Source: Lysobacterales bacterium (GTDB lineage: Bacteria > Pseudomonadota > Gammaproteobacteria > Xanthomonadales > Xanthomonadaceae). Taken from it: 64,000 nt of DNA. The notes beneath the pieces are model-generated. The model saw only the letters and a list, made by a program, of their open reading frames with translations, had not been told where the DNA came from and ran no database searches. Below are positions 11,262-22,700 of this stretch, one piece after another. Made by a program: the position numbers and the translations under genes. The DNA is taken from assembly GCA_020442465.1 (NCBI GenBank), contig JAGRJY010000086.1, positions 42,054 through 106,053 on the forward strand, in the 5' to 3' direction. Every line of letters begins with the position of its first letter. Positions within the stretch are counted from its first letter, which is position 1.

Positions 11262-12032
11262 TCAGTCTGCGTCCGGCTCTGTCTGCTGAAGGTCCAGTCG
11301 AAACTGGTCAAGCAGGGCCTGATCCGCCCGGCTCAATGCGATTTTTTCAAGCAGATCGGGCCGCCGCTGCCAGGTTCGCCCCAACGATTGCTGTCGCCGC
11401 CAGCGGGCAATCGCCTTGTGGTCACCGGAGGTCAGCACTGCCGGCACCGTACCCAGTTCGTGCTGTTCCGGCCGGGTGAAGTGCGGGCAGTCGAGCAACC
11501 CGTCCTCGAAACTGTCCTGAGCTGCCGAGGCCGGGTCATTCAAGGCGCCCTCGACAAGCCGACCGACTGCATCGATCAGCACGCAGGCGGCAGGCTCGCC
11601 GCCGGACAAGACGTAGTCGCCGATCGAAATCTCTTCGTCGACTTCCGCGTCGAGCAATCGCTCATCGACACCTTCGTAGCGTCCACACAACAGCACCAGA
11701 CGCGGACGGGATGCGAGCTCCCTCACCTTGGCCTGATCGAGCACCCGACCCTGCGGAGACAGATAGATCGTGTGGGCAGGCCGGGGATCCGCCGCGCGAA
11801 TCGCCGTCAGGGCGCGCCGCAGCGGCTCGATCAACATGACCATGCCCGGTCCACCGCCGTAGGTCCGGTCATCCACCGTGCGATGCACGTCGTCGGCGAA
11901 ATCGCGCAGCTGCCACGCCTCGCAGTGCAGCAACCTGCGTCGCATCGCCCGGCCGACCACACCGATCTCGGTGAACTGCCGGATCCACTCGGGAAACAGC
12001 CCGAGCACGTCGATACGCGGCGCGGCAGACAT
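11262..12032 (-). CDS. trmD: tRNA (guanine-37-N1)-methyltransferase
   Basis: A 256-aa SPOUT-class enzyme that methylates G37 of tRNAs with CNN anticodons, preventing frameshifting. The knot region is visible: YGGGPGMVM, then [13 protein letters not shown] and [17 protein letters not shown], the S-adenosylmethionine-binding core. The N-terminal [11 protein letters not shown] matches the family. The start overlaps the rimM stop by one base (TGATG), the usual arrangement in this ribosomal operon. Confidence 0.97.
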   Translation of the reverse strand: MSAAPRIDVLGLFPEWIRQFTEIGVVGRAMRRRLLHCEAWQLRDFADDVHRTVDDRTYGGGPGMVMLIEPLRRALTAIRAADPRPAHTIYLSPQGRVLDQAKVRELASRPRLVLLCGRYEGVDERLLDAEVDEEISIGDYVLSGGEPAACVLIDAVGRLVEGALNDPASAAQDSFEDGLLDCPHFTRPEQHELGTVPAVLTSGDHKAIARWRRQQSLGRTWQRRPDLLEKIALSRADQALLDQFRLDLQQTEPDAD

Positions 12033-12541
12033 CAGAACTCGGGATCCCAGTCGACCACCATGCGCTCTTGCGCGAGATCGATCGATCGAATCACGTCGGG
12101 CTGCACGAACGGAATAAGCCGCTCCCGCTCGCCCTTGACCGCGACGACGTCATTGGCGCCGGTCGCAAACAGGTGCGATACCACACCCAGAACCACGCCC
12201 TCGACGGTCTCGACCGAAAGACCCTCCAGATCGGCCCAGTAGTACTCGCCCTGGGGAAGCTTGGGCAGGGCAGATCGCTCAACCCAGATTTGTGCGCCAA
12301 CCCACGACTCCGCGGCGTCCCGGTCAGCGACGTACGGAAACGTGGCGACGAGCCCTTTGCCGTGCACGCGACAGCGCGGCCGGGACATCTGCACTTCCCG
12401 ACCCCGATGGGTCACGAACCAGGTCTTGTACCGGGCCAGCGCATCAGGCGGGTCGGTGTGGGAGCGCAGCTTGAGCTGCCCCTGCACACCGAACACGCCG
12501 ACGACTTCGCCCAGCAGGATGCGATCCGCAGGCGTATTCAT
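12032..12541 (-). CDS. rimM: 16S rRNA processing protein RimM
   Basis: A 169-aa assembly factor that binds S19 and helps mature the 30S head. The N-terminal RimM domain starts [18 protein letters not shown] (family GxIxxxxGIxGxVKV), and the C-terminal PRC-barrel begins [16 protein letters not shown]. It ends [10 protein letters not shown], the family's typical terminus. It lies between rpsP and trmD, 61 bases after rpsP. Confidence 0.95.
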   Translation of the reverse strand: MNTPADRILLGEVVGVFGVQGQLKLRSHTDPPDALARYKTWFVTHRGREVQMSRPRCRVHGKGLVATFPYVADRDAAESWVGAQIWVERSALPKLPQGEYYWADLEGLSVETVEGVVLGVVSHLFATGANDVVAVKGERERLIPFVQPDVIRSIDLAQERMVVDWDPEF

Positions 12542-12602
12542 CGGCGCGTCTCGGGCTGGCGAGGAACCGGTGGCGCAATCAGCGCACCGGCTCCGATTTG
12601 AC

Positions 12603-12851
12603 TCAGGCTGCGGCGGAAGCCTGCTTGTACAGGTCGCGGACCTTGTCGGTCATCTGCGCGCCGTGACCCAGCCAATGCTGGATGCGTGCAGTGTCGAGCT
12701 GCAGACGCGGGTCGTTGCCCGCCGCCACCGGATTGTAGAAACCCACGCGCTCGATGGCACGACCGTCGCGCTTGTTGCGCTGGTCGGTAACGATGACGTG
12801 ATAGAAGGGACGCTTCTTGGCGCCGCCACGGGTCAGACGGATCTTGACCAT
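12603..12851 (-). CDS. rpsP: 30S ribosomal protein S16
   Basis: An 82-aa protein, [20 protein letters not shown], then the [14 protein letters not shown] element, which together are unmistakable for S16. First gene of the rpsP-rimM-trmD-rplS operon. The 279 bases upstream, before the end of the third Pfa gene, must hold the operon promoter. I could not pick a clear -35/-10 pair there. Confidence 0.97.
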   Translation of the reverse strand: MVKIRLTRGGAKKRPFYHVIVTDQRNKRDGRAIERVGFYNPVAAGNDPRLQLDTARIQHWLGHGAQMTDKVRDLYKQASAAA

Positions 12852-13130
12852 AGGTATGCTCTGTAGTTCTGGGTGAGGTCAACCGCCCACGGCTGGGCGC
12901 AGTGAACGCGAAAGGATAGCGGAAACCTTCCCCGAAGGGAATCCCCTTCCGCGCGCCTGCGCAACGGCACCCTGCCGACGCAGCACCTGGCGGATGCCGG
13001 ACTTGAGCTGCGGCGCCCCGTGCTGCCGCAGGGCAGGCCGCACCGCCTCATGACCATCGCTGGAGTCGGCTCACGTCGGACGAAAGCCGCCCGTCCAATC
13101 GCGTCACGCCACGTCGGCTACTGCAGGCGG

Positions 13131-16100
13131 TTACCCACCCTCCATGACCCGAACGCACAGGCCTTCCGCCTCATAGATCCGTTGACCGTCCGCCCACAGG
13201 CTGGCCGTCGCGGTCGCATAACGGCCGAGCGCATCGGACCCGCACTCGCTGATTTCCATGGTCGTGTGCACCGTGGCGTGGTGCGGCAGCACCTGGCCGC
13301 GGTACTTCCAGCGATGCGCACGGGCCGTGCCGATCGACTGGAAGCGCGGCGCACGCAAGCCCTCGCCGGCACCGGTCTCGAGCAGGTACCACTGCAGCAA
13401 CTGCAGCATGGCCTCGAGCCCCAGCGAACCGGGTTGCACCGGATCCTGGAAGAAGTGCGCCTTGAAGAACCACTCGTCGCTGTCGACCCACTTCACCGCA
13501 CGCAGCTGGCCCAGTCCGGCGGCGCCGGCCCCAGGCCAGAAGCCCTCGACCCGATCGATCATGCGCAGCATCGAACCCGGCAACCGCAGCGCGGCCTCGG
13601 TCTTCGCGGCCGACAGGTCCGCGTGGCAGTTCGATGCCCGCCCCAGCAGCTCGAACTGGGTATCCAGTTTCGGCAAACCGGCTTGGGCCGCCAACGCCTC
13701 CGGAGGAAAGAAACCGAATACGGTTCGAAGTCGGTAGACCGGCTGCTCGCCCATCCGGCATTCGACCTGGAAATTCTGGATGATCATGCCGCCCATCGCC
13801 GAGACGTCGGTCAACCGCACTTCCGTGCTGATCGTGCCGCAGCCCGGCGCAAGCTCGGCCAGCACCTCGCCTTCGCCATCGAGATTGCGGAATCCCAGCT
13901 CGCCATCGACCGTAAGGGCCGAGCCGACATAGCTCGCCAGCCAGCCGCAGGGCTGCAGGGCCACTTCGAGCAGCACCGCAAACGGCATGCGGGCGCAGCC
14001 GTTCTCATCGAAGTACCACACCGACCTCGGGACGTCGTACTCGGCGACGACGCGCGCGCCGACCCTCATTGCGCCGATCGGCCCTTCGATCTCGGCGATG
14101 CGGCTGATGAAGTGGTACGGCGGGGTCGGCAAACGCGGCACGCGACCCGGCGCATCGAAACGCCGATACATCGGCCCGAACGCTTCGCTCGGCCGACCCA
14201 CCGCGCAGGCCAGCAGGGCGCGCTGGTCGAATCGGAATCCGTCCACCACCGCGCAGGCACGATGGTCAGGCGGCAGCGGCTGCGCGCGCAACAGGTTGTC
14301 CAGCGGCCAGTCGGGGACCAGTTGCACGCCGACGCGGCGAGCGTGGAAGGCCTTGAGTCCGTCCACGGTACACAGCAGGTCGGCATACAACGTGGGCACC
14401 GGACCCTCGTGCACTTCCTCGACGAAGATCTCGGTGACCAGCTGCTTCGAGGACGGAATGACCTGACCGCGGCACTGCAGCTTGTACGGTTCGTCGGGCA
14501 CCGGCTGAAAGCGCCAGCCATCGCGTTGCAGGGTGAAACCGCAGCCCGCCAGATAGAACGCCATCATCTGCAGGCAGCCCTCGAACATCAAGGTGCCGGG
14601 CATGCACGGGTCGTTCTTGAAGTGGCCGTCGAAGAACCAGAGGTCGGGACGGATATCCAGCTCGGCGCGGAGGTAGCCGCGTCCCCACGGACCGCCAGAG
14701 GCGTCGAAGTCGGTGATGCGGTCCTGCAGCAGCATGCGACCGCCATGGATCGACGGACTTCGCGTGTGCGTGCGCGCGAACGCGAAACCCTCGCCGAAGC
14801 AATCCGCCGCGCCTCCTTCGGCGAAGCGCTCCAGCGCAGCGCGATCGAATGATCGATGCGTGGTGAGTCGAACCGGCGCATCGACCCGCGCGTCGGTGCG
14901 GATTTCCTGATCTTCCGGCCGCCAGAGGCATCCAGCCGATTCGGCGAGCTCCGCGTCGGTGAAGAACCCGGCCTGGCCGGCGCGCACGCTGAGCTGGCGG
15001 CGCCCACCGTTCATGCAGTCGTAGTGGAAGAACATCAGGCGCACATCGCCCTGGGCGGCGTGGCCATCCAGGCTGATTTCGAACTCCAGGCGCTCGCCGA
15101 CCTTGGGCAGATCGCCGTGGTAGGTCAGTTCGCAGCCGAGCAGGCGGTACACGCGTTCGCCGCGGTTGAGGTTGTCGATGCCCTGCCAGGAAATCAGCAT
15201 CAGATCGGCCTGACCGGCTTCGATCATCACGCCGGCAGGCATGTAGCCATGGTGCAGATACCAATCCTGGGACCCGACGTCCGTTTCGGTCCAGATGCAT
15301 CCCTTGCCAAGCTTGCCCGCTTCGCCCTCGATGCCCACCACGCGGTCGGCGAGCAAGAGCGGCGGCTCGGGCATGCGTACCTGCCGGATGAAGTGATCCT
15401 GCCCGGCAAACTGCGGCCCGTAGATCTCCGAGATCCGCCCACTGGCGTGGACTTCGAGCTGGGCGCGGTCGAGCCGCGGGCCGGGTCTCGGCGAAGCGTC
15501 GCGTTTCTGCCCGACTTCCCGATCGGCAGCGAACGCAGGTTCCGAACCCTCGGCTGAGACCACCAAGGGTGTCGCGGGCTCGCTCGGCACGTGATTGGCG
15601 CTGGCCGCCGTTGCAGACACCGAAGGCAACGGCGGAACAGGGCGCAGCAGGGGCGCAACGGCTGGCGCAGCTGGCGGCACGAAGGCGGGCGGCGCGGGCA
15701 TGGAACGCACTTCGCCCACCGTTCCACCGACTCCTGCCGCGCGCGCCAGACTCTGCAGAGCCGACTGTCGGAACGCGAGGAACTGCTGCTGCGCTCGCGC
15801 GCTCTCTTCGAGGAACCGGGCATGCAAGACGGACACCTCGCCGAGCCAGTCGCCAGCGCGAGGTGCTGAAACGGGCGCAGTCACGGCTGCTGCGATCGCA
15901 GCCGGAAGCGCCGCGGCTTCGTGCTCGCTGCTCCGGGCAGCGTGGACCGCAGCCGGCATCGCCGGGCCGCGCGGACACGGTTGATTCGACGCTGCGGGCC
16001 GGTCCACTTCGGCGCGCCGGCTGAACTGCGATTCGGCAAGCAGCGAAGGCAGCTTCGGCGCCGGGCGCATGCGCTGGACACCGGACGGGATTGCGCGCGC

Positions 16101-19100
16101 CTTGGGCAGCACCACCGCCGGCGGATGCGCCGGCAGACGCAGCAGGCGATCGCTGCGTTCCGCCCGTCGCGCGGGCTGCAGCCGCTCCATCAGTGCGGCA
16201 TCGTCAACGGGTACACCCGCAGCGATCAGGGAAGCGACGACGCAAAGCAAGTCTTCGAGGTCCTGATTGCGGCGGTCGAGGCTGACGACCAGCGCTTCGC
16301 GCTCGCCCAACGCATCGCGGATCGCCCGCGCATAGGTGCCTCCCGGACCATGCTCGATGAACACGCGCACACCGTCTTCCCAGGCACGCAGAATGGTCGG
16401 GCGCACGTCGAGCGTGGTGACGGCCTGCTGCAGCAGCGCGTCGGCGCAGCGCTTCGAATCGGGCTCGTAGGAGCCTCCAAACGCATTCGAGTAGACGCGC
16501 CCCGTTCGCGGCATCGTGCTCGGCCGGGTATGCAATTCCCTCCAAGCATCACGCGCTTCGAGCACCTCGGGCACATGTGCGGCAAGGGCGTAGCCCAGCT
16601 TGAGACAGCGCTGCGCACCGAGCTGTTCGACGACGCGAGCACACGCGGACGATTCGCCGGCGATCAGGCTGTCCTGGTCGCTGTTGATGATCGCCAGATG
16701 CACACGTGGCTCGGTGGCGATCGCCGCGCGCACCTCGTCCAGCGGCGCCAGCACGGTCCAGCTCGCCCAGTCGGCCGAAGCCCGGCGGTCGCAACCGGCG
16801 CTGCCCGATGCACGACAGACTGACTCACGACTGACTGACTCACGACTGGTTGATTCTCCCGAGCCTGATTCACCCCACGCGCGCGCCACCGCCTCAAATT
16901 CTCCGCCGAGCTCTCGATCCATCAGCCCGGACGCATCCATGTCGGCGATCAAGGCGTCGGGATCGCTCCACACGCCGGACCCGAACAAGGCGTTGGTCTC
17001 ACCGGAGGAGTAACCCAGCCAGGCATCGGCGCGCAGACCCAGCACCCGCTCCGAGAGCTCGACGTGGATCTGCGACAGGGCACTGGCCGCCTGCAGTTGC
17101 TCGGATGCCGTCGGCGAGAAGGCACCGCCGCGATAGCACACGTCCAGCGCGACCGCGAGCTTCCTGCTGCGCGCCGCCACGTGGTCCACGAGCTCGGGCA
17201 GGGCGTGCACCAGGGCGCGCCCCATGCCGGCGTAGGCGGCACCCGCCCCGGCAAAGGCGAACCCGATCGCGCCGCCGATCGGCTTGTCACGGAACTGGAT
17301 GTTCTGGCCGGCCGGCATGCCGTCGCGCAGGTGCGCCAGCGCGCGATCGCGCGTTGCCGGAAGGTCGCCCTCCTTGCACACCAGCACCAGGCGCGCAGGG
17401 CCCTCGCGGCCTTCCTTGCCTGCGATCAGCGCTTCGACCACCGCCTCGCGATCCGCGCCAGCGAAGCAGCGCAGTCGTGGTGGTGGCGACTCGGCCTGGC
17501 GCAGCGCCCCCGCCATCTCATCCAGACGTGCTCCGACTTCGCCATGCGAAACAGCGCACGTCCGACCGCTTGCTGCCAACCACGGCTCCCCGCCCGCATG
17601 TCGGCGGTGATGCAGACTCAACGCGGCCAGCACCACTTCAAGCAGACCCAGTGCAGCGGGCGCATGCGCAAACCGCGCGCGCACCGTCGCCGCATGCCTG
17701 AAAGGCTCGGCTTCTGCGGCGGGCGAAGGCTGCGAGGCGCTCACGTTGATGCGCGCGTAGATCCGGTCACCCGCTTTTTCCGCGTCGGGCAGCCGTTTCA
17801 CCACCAGGGCAACGGCTGCGTCGCCCGGCTTTGTGTCCATCGCGCTGCGCTGGACCGGCTCGCAGGCCATGTCGACAGCGCCGACAAGGGCGGCATCGAT
17901 GTCGCCCGCGCGCAGGGCGTCGGCGGCGACCTGCAGCGCGCGCAGTCCGGATGCCGCACCGGCTTGCAGCGTGAAGGCTGGTCCCGCCAGATCCAGTTGG
18001 GAGCTCAACCGGTTCGCCGGAATATTCGGCATGCAACCGAGCACGGCGGCAGACTCCAGCGCCGCCACGACGCCGTCACGCGCTGCGCGCAGTGCGGCCT
18101 CGTCAGCGCCTTCGACCTGAAGCCGCCAGCGAAGTCCGTATCGGGCGACTTCGCCGTCGGGCTCCATGCCGATCAGCACCGCCGTACGTTCGCGCACCAG
18201 GCCGGAGGTTTCGGCCATCGCCTCGCGCGCTGCTTCGAGCATGGCGAGCTGCTGCGGCAGGGTCTGCTCGAGATCGCGCGGCGGCAGGCGCAGGCCCGCC
18301 AGATCGACCTCGACATCCTGCATGCGCGCTTCGCCGTCGGCATTGAGCACCGATGCGTCGGAGAACCAGGCTTCGGTCAGCGCGGTGCGATCCGCGAGCG
18401 AGGCCACTCGAGCGCCGATTCCGACGACGACGAGATCCTCGTCCGCGCGCGACTGAGGCAGTGGCGCGGCGATTGAGGGGTCGTCCTCGGACACGATCAG
18501 GTGCGCGTTGTTGCCGCCGAAGCCAAACGCCGACACCGCAGCAGTGCGTGGACCTGCTTTCGGCCAGTCTTCCAGTGCGCCGAGCAAACGGAATGGCGTA
18601 TTCGCCAAGGCGGGATTGGCGCGCTCGACGTGCAGGGTCGGTGCACGCTGACCGTGACGCATCGCTTCAAGCGTCTTGATCAGTCCCGCCGCGCCGGCGG
18701 TGGTGATCAGGTGACCAAGATTGGACTTCAGTGAGCCGATCGGCAATGCGTTGCATTCCGCGTACACGCTGGCGGTGCTGCGCAGTTCGGTGGCATCGCC
18801 GACCGGCGTACCGGTGGCATGGCATTCGATCATCGAGACCTGCTCAGGATCGACGCCGCTCACCGCGAGCGCCTGCTGCATCGCCCGCTGCTGGCCAGCC
18901 TCATCGGGCGCCAACAGGCCTTTTCCGCGCCCATCGTTCGACAGACCGATTCCGCGGATGACGCCGAGAATCCGGTCGCCGCCCCGTCGCGCATCGTCCA
19001 GACGCTTGAGCAGGAACATGGCCGCGCCCTCGGCCGGCACCAGACCGTCGGCCGCTTGATCGAACGGCCGGGAGCGACCCGTGCGACTGAGCGCACTCAG

Positions 19101-19787
19101 GGCGCAGAATCCGACGTGCAGGAAGAGGTCGTCGGCGCGCTGCACCGCGCCGGCCAGCATGGCGTCGGCGCGCCCGGCATGCAGTGCATCGCAGGCCAAC
19201 TTGATCGCATACAGCGAGCTGGCGCAGGCCGCATCCAGGCAAAAGCTCCCAGCGCCGAGACCGAGCGCCTGCGCCACCACCTCAGCGGTGCCCGAACTCA
19301 TGTAGCGGTTGCGCGTGTCGCCGCCTCGCTCACGCCGCCACACGCGCGCGGCATAGTCCGCCATCGCTTCGGAAGGAAAACCGAGATTGCCGAATACGGC
19401 ACCGACCCGCGCGACATCCATCGCCAGACCTTGCCCCAGCGCTTCACGCGCGCAATGCAAGACCCAGTGCACCAGCGGGTCCAAACCGCCCAACTCATCC
19501 GCAGGCAAGGCGAATCCGTCCGGATTCCAGACCGACTCGAAGCCCGTCACGTAGCCGCCGCGGTCGGACCAGCTTCGATCCGCGTCGTCGTCGTGCGGCG
19601 CACGCAGTCCGTCGTCTCCCGCCGGCAGGCGCCAACGTCCTTCCGGCACGCGACCCAGCAGATCGCGTCCTTGCGCGACGGCTTCCCACAGCTCGGCCGG
19701 AGACAGGGCGCCGGGCAGGACACAGGCCTGCCCGACGATCGCGATCGGGGCGAATGTCGCGGCTGGCTTGGTTGCGGATGGGGTCAT
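13131..19787 (-). CDS. pfaC: Polyunsaturated fatty acid synthase, PfaC-type with built-in acyltransferase (KS-CLF-AT-DH-DH)
   Basis: A 2218-aa megasynthase. Order: ketosynthase (about 12-435) with Cys188 (DAACASS), His323 (ECHATGTP) and His359 (KSNLGH); a second KS-like domain (about 450-690) in which the active Cys aligns with Ala611 (QAGAAS), i.e. a chain-length factor; an acyltransferase (about 840-1180) with GYSSG (Ser927) and EHGPGG (His1146); an Ala/Pro-rich linker; then two FabA-like double-hotdog dehydratases with WFFDGHFKNDPCMPG (His1722) and WFFKAHFFQDPVQPG (His2111). Marine PfaC is usually KS-CLF-DH-DH with the AT on separate PfaB; here it is fused, as in myxobacterial Pfa3. The ATG at 19787 overlaps the pfaA stop (ATGA), so the operon is coupled. 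A Ser/Arg/Glu repeat interrupts the AT near 975-1000. Product (EPA, DHA or other) cannot be told. Confidence 0.93.
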   Translation of the reverse strand: MTPSATKPAATFAPIAIVGQACVLPGALSPAELWEAVAQGRDLLGRVPEGRWRLPAGDDGLRAPHDDDADRSWSDRGGYVTGFESVWNPDGFALPADELGGLDPLVHWVLHCAREALGQGLAMDVARVGAVFGNLGFPSEAMADYAARVWRRERGGDTRNRYMSSGTAEVVAQALGLGAGSFCLDAACASSLYAIKLACDALHAGRADAMLAGAVQRADDLFLHVGFCALSALSRTGRSRPFDQAADGLVPAEGAAMFLLKRLDDARRGGDRILGVIRGIGLSNDGRGKGLLAPDEAGQQRAMQQALAVSGVDPEQVSMIECHATGTPVGDATELRSTASVYAECNALPIGSLKSNLGHLITTAGAAGLIKTLEAMRHGQRAPTLHVERANPALANTPFRLLGALEDWPKAGPRTAAVSAFGFGGNNAHLIVSEDDPSIAAPLPQSRADEDLVVVGIGARVASLADRTALTEAWFSDASVLNADGEARMQDVEVDLAGLRLPPRDLEQTLPQQLAMLEAAREAMAETSGLVRERTAVLIGMEPDGEVARYGLRWRLQVEGADEAALRAARDGVVAALESAAVLGCMPNIPANRLSSQLDLAGPAFTLQAGAASGLRALQVAADALRAGDIDAALVGAVDMACEPVQRSAMDTKPGDAAVALVVKRLPDAEKAGDRIYARINVSASQPSPAAEAEPFRHAATVRARFAHAPAALGLLEVVLAALSLHHRRHAGGEPWLAASGRTCAVSHGEVGARLDEMAGALRQAESPPPRLRCFAGADREAVVEALIAGKEGREGPARLVLVCKEGDLPATRDRALAHLRDGMPAGQNIQFRDKPIGGAIGFAFAGAGAAYAGMGRALVHALPELVDHVAARSRKLAVALDVCYRGGAFSPTASEQLQAASALSQIHVELSERVLGLRADAWLGYSSGETNALFGSGVWSDPDALIADMDASGLMDRELGGEFEAVARAWGESGSGESTSRESVSRESVCRASGSAGCDRRASADWASWTVLAPLDEVRAAIATEPRVHLAIINSDQDSLIAGESSACARVVEQLGAQRCLKLGYALAAHVPEVLEARDAWRELHTRPSTMPRTGRVYSNAFGGSYEPDSKRCADALLQQAVTTLDVRPTILRAWEDGVRVFIEHGPGGTYARAIRDALGEREALVVSLDRRNQDLEDLLCVVASLIAAGVPVDDAALMERLQPARRAERSDRLLRLPAHPPAVVLPKARAIPSGVQRMRPAPKLPSLLAESQFSRRAEVDRPAASNQPCPRGPAMPAAVHAARSSEHEAAALPAAIAAAVTAPVSAPRAGDWLGEVSVLHARFLEESARAQQQFLAFRQSALQSLARAAGVGGTVGEVRSMPAPPAFVPPAAPAVAPLLRPVPPLPSVSATAASANHVPSEPATPLVVSAEGSEPAFAADREVGQKRDASPRPGPRLDRAQLEVHASGRISEIYGPQFAGQDHFIRQVRMPEPPLLLADRVVGIEGEAGKLGKGCIWTETDVGSQDWYLHHGYMPAGVMIEAGQADLMLISWQGIDNLNRGERVYRLLGCELTYHGDLPKVGERLEFEISLDGHAAQGDVRLMFFHYDCMNGGRRQLSVRAGQAGFFTDAELAESAGCLWRPEDQEIRTDARVDAPVRLTTHRSFDRAALERFAEGGAADCFGEGFAFARTHTRSPSIHGGRMLLQDRITDFDASGGPWGRGYLRAELDIRPDLWFFDGHFKNDPCMPGTLMFEGCLQMMAFYLAGCGFTLQRDGWRFQPVPDEPYKLQCRGQVIPSSKQLVTEIFVEEVHEGPVPTLYADLLCTVDGLKAFHARRVGVQLVPDWPLDNLLRAQPLPPDHRACAVVDGFRFDQRALLACAVGRPSEAFGPMYRRFDAPGRVPRLPTPPYHFISRIAEIEGPIGAMRVGARVVAEYDVPRSVWYFDENGCARMPFAVLLEVALQPCGWLASYVGSALTVDGELGFRNLDGEGEVLAELAPGCGTISTEVRLTDVSAMGGMIIQNFQVECRMGEQPVYRLRTVFGFFPPEALAAQAGLPKLDTQFELLGRASNCHADLSAAKTEAALRLPGSMLRMIDRVEGFWPGAGAAGLGQLRAVKWVDSDEWFFKAHFFQDPVQPGSLGLEAMLQLLQWYLLETGAGEGLRAPRFQSIGTARAHRWKYRGQVLPHHATVHTTMEISECGSDALGRYATATASLWADGQRIYEAEGLCVRVMEGG
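16788..16865 (-). repeat. Short in-frame tandem repeat inside the PfaC acyltransferase
   Basis: The DNA is built of near-repeats of GACTGACTCAC/GACTCAC, giving a run of Ser-Arg-Glu-rich residues (SGESTSRESVSRESV). Nothing comparable lies in the other AT domain. It looks like a replication-slippage expansion kept in frame in a loop between the nucleophile and histidine halves of the domain. Confidence 0.65.
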
Positions 19788-22700
19788 GCGCGCGGCAGCG
19801 CGTGATTCTGCACTCCAAGCAACTCGGCGAAACGACGGCCTTCCCGGTCGGTGAACAGGATGTCCGTCGTGATCGAGGTGTCGCTCACCTTGCGGCGGTA
19901 GGCCTGGGCATGGACGGGACCATCGACGGGCGCCTCCGTGTAGGAACGCAACTCGGCGATCGAGGTCGGCAGATTGGGCCCGCCGAGCATGCGCTGGCCG
20001 TACAGCACGGCCAGCTGCAATCCGCCATCCAGCGCCGCGACATCCAGCTGCCACGGGCCGAAGGTCCAGCCCGCGGCATCCACACCGCGCAGGGTGGCGC
20101 CGACGCCCTGGTCGGAGATGCCGCGCACCGATTCAATCAGCTCGAACTTGTCGCGATGAAACAGCAGGTTCTGGTACAGCGGCTCGCCCTGCCACGGATC
20201 GAGCGGAAGCTCCGGCATGCCCTGCTCGCCTGGCGCGTTCGCGGCATGCAGCTCTGCGCGCGCGGTGTAGTAGGCGGTTCCGTGCGCATCCTTGACCACC
20301 AGCTGCAGCGAGGACTCGGCGCCATTCGCAACGGGCGTCGCTTCGATCAAGAAGCGATCTCCTTCGCCCTCGAAGCCACCCAGCCGAATGCCCTTCAGCA
20401 CCTTGAGGTCGCGCAGCGACGAGAGCACCAGGCCCGGGCGGAAGCTGCGGGCTGCGCGCGACAGCCACTCGGCCACCAGCACGACCGGCACCACCGGCAT
20501 GCCATTCACCGCGTGCCCATTCAAGTAGTCGTGACTGTCCCGATGCACCCGCACTTCCAGCGTGTGCACGCGCTGCTTGGCACCGTCGAACAGCAACGCC
20601 TCAGCCCTGGGCGCCCCCCCGAGCACCAGCTCGACGGTGTCGCTGGCGTCGTTCATCTCATCGACGAACATGCGCGCGCCGACCTCGAGCGGAATCATCG
20701 GCACACCCAACTCGGCGAAGCGCTTCTTCAGCTGCGGGCTGACCATACCGGCTTCCCACGGCCCCCAGCCGAGTGATTTCACGCGCAGTTCGGGTCGACG
20801 ACGCGCCTCGGCCTGCATGACCTTGGCCAGCACTTCATTGGCCATCGCATAGTCCGCCTGGCCGGTGTTGCCGCAACGTGCCGACACCGAGGAAAACACA
20901 GCCAGCAGTTTCAGCGGATCGTCGGAGGTGGCCTGGAGCAGTGCACGCAGCCCATCGATCTTGGTGTCGAACACCCGGTCGAACTGAGCGTCTGTCTTCT
21001 CGGCGATGCGCTTGTCGGCCAACACGCCGGCGGCATGCACCACTCCGCGAATCGGGCCCCAGTCCCTGCGCACCAGGTCGAGGACACTCGACAGCGCTTC
21101 GGCATCGGCCACGTCCACCGATTCATAGCGTGCCTCGGCGCCCGCCTTGCGCAAGGCGTCCATCGTGGCGGCCAACTCGCGATTGGCGAGAATCGCATTG
21201 ACACGGCTCTGAAGTTCCGCGGGGGTCGACGGCTTGGACTTGCCCGTTTCCTTCAGCAGCGCCGCTTTCAGCGCCGGCTCGTCGGCGGCGGCATGACAGG
21301 AGGCCGGCTCGTTCTCCAACTCGGTGCGACCAAGCAGAACGAACCGGAGTTTCACATCGGCTGCCCAAGCCTTGAGGCAAGCCGCGGTCACACCGCGCCC
21401 TCCGCCGGACACGACCACGACATCGCCCTGTTCCATGACCGACTTCGCGGCGGTAGCGCGCACCGAAACGCTCAGCAGACTGCGGCGCTGACCCTGAGCA
21501 CCCAACGCGACTTCGATCTCGCCGCCGCCCAGCAGCAGCTCATCCGCCAGCGCCGCGAACACGGCCTTGTCGTCGCGCTGGCCGCGCTCGATGTCGATTG
21601 CCTTGACCACCGCCTTGGGCCACTCCAGCGCCGCGGTCTTGATCAGCGCTGGCAAGCCGGCCGACCAGGCGCGCAAGGCATCACCGTCCCCAAGGCCGAA
21701 GCTGCCGCCCGTGTCCTGAACGGTGACGAAGAGCACCCGCTGGTGATCGGCATGTTTCGCCAGCTGCCGGGCGAGTGCAAAGGCCTCACGATTGACTGTC
21801 TTCGCGGCATCGATGTCCGCCGCATCGCGCAGACCGCCGAGAAAGATGCAGGCGTTCGCCGATGCCGGCGGCGCGTCACTGGCCTGCGCGTTGACACCGC
21901 GCAGGCGCAGCGCATCGACCAGCAAGGCATTGCGCGCCGGATCGCCGGTCACCCACACCCGTGATCCACCGAGCAGACCGGCCATCGCCAGACCCGAGGC
22001 GGGTGTGTCGATCCACTGCAAGGCATAGCGGCCCAAAGCCGGCGCGGCCGCAGTCGCCGCCGCGGTGCCGCCCGCCTGCGTGGCCGGCTCGGCGATCGCA
22101 TGTGACGCTTCGCCGCCCGCGGATCGCAAGTGGTCGACGATCTCGCCCAGCGTATGCAGCGCGGACAAGGCGGCGCGATCGACCTTGGGCAGGCTCGGCG
22201 CGCGCTCGTCCAGCGCGGCGAGAATCTCGACGCGCTTGATCGAGTCGATCCCGAGGTCGCCCTCGAGATCCATGTCGAGCTTGAGCATGTCGACCGGGTA
22301 GCCGGTCTTCTCGGCCACGACTTCCAGCATCATCGCTTCAAGATCGACGGCCGTTGATGCAGCCACGGGAGCAGCGGCTCCGACTGGCATGGGGGCCGGC
22401 GCAGCAGAGCCTCCCGCCGCGCGCAGGTAGTCGACGATCTCGCCCAGCGTGTGCAAGGCAGACAGCGCTGCACGATCAACCTTCGGCATGCTCGGTGCGC
22501 GTTCGTCCAGCGCGGCGAGAATCTCCACGCGCTTGATCGAATCGATCCCCAGGTCGCCTTCGAGATCCATGTCGAGCTTGAGCATGTCGACCGGATAGCC
22601 GGTCTTTTCGGCGACCACGCCGAGCATGAGCGCCTCGAGGTCGATGGCTGGCGCCGCGGTCGCCGACGCCGGGGCAGCAACGATCGCCGGAGCGGGGACA

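Noticed and set aside
14266..15978. 570-residue frame overlapping pfaC on the same strand
   Set aside because: A frame-shifted shadow of the dehydratase region, Arg/Ala/Gly-rich with no domains.
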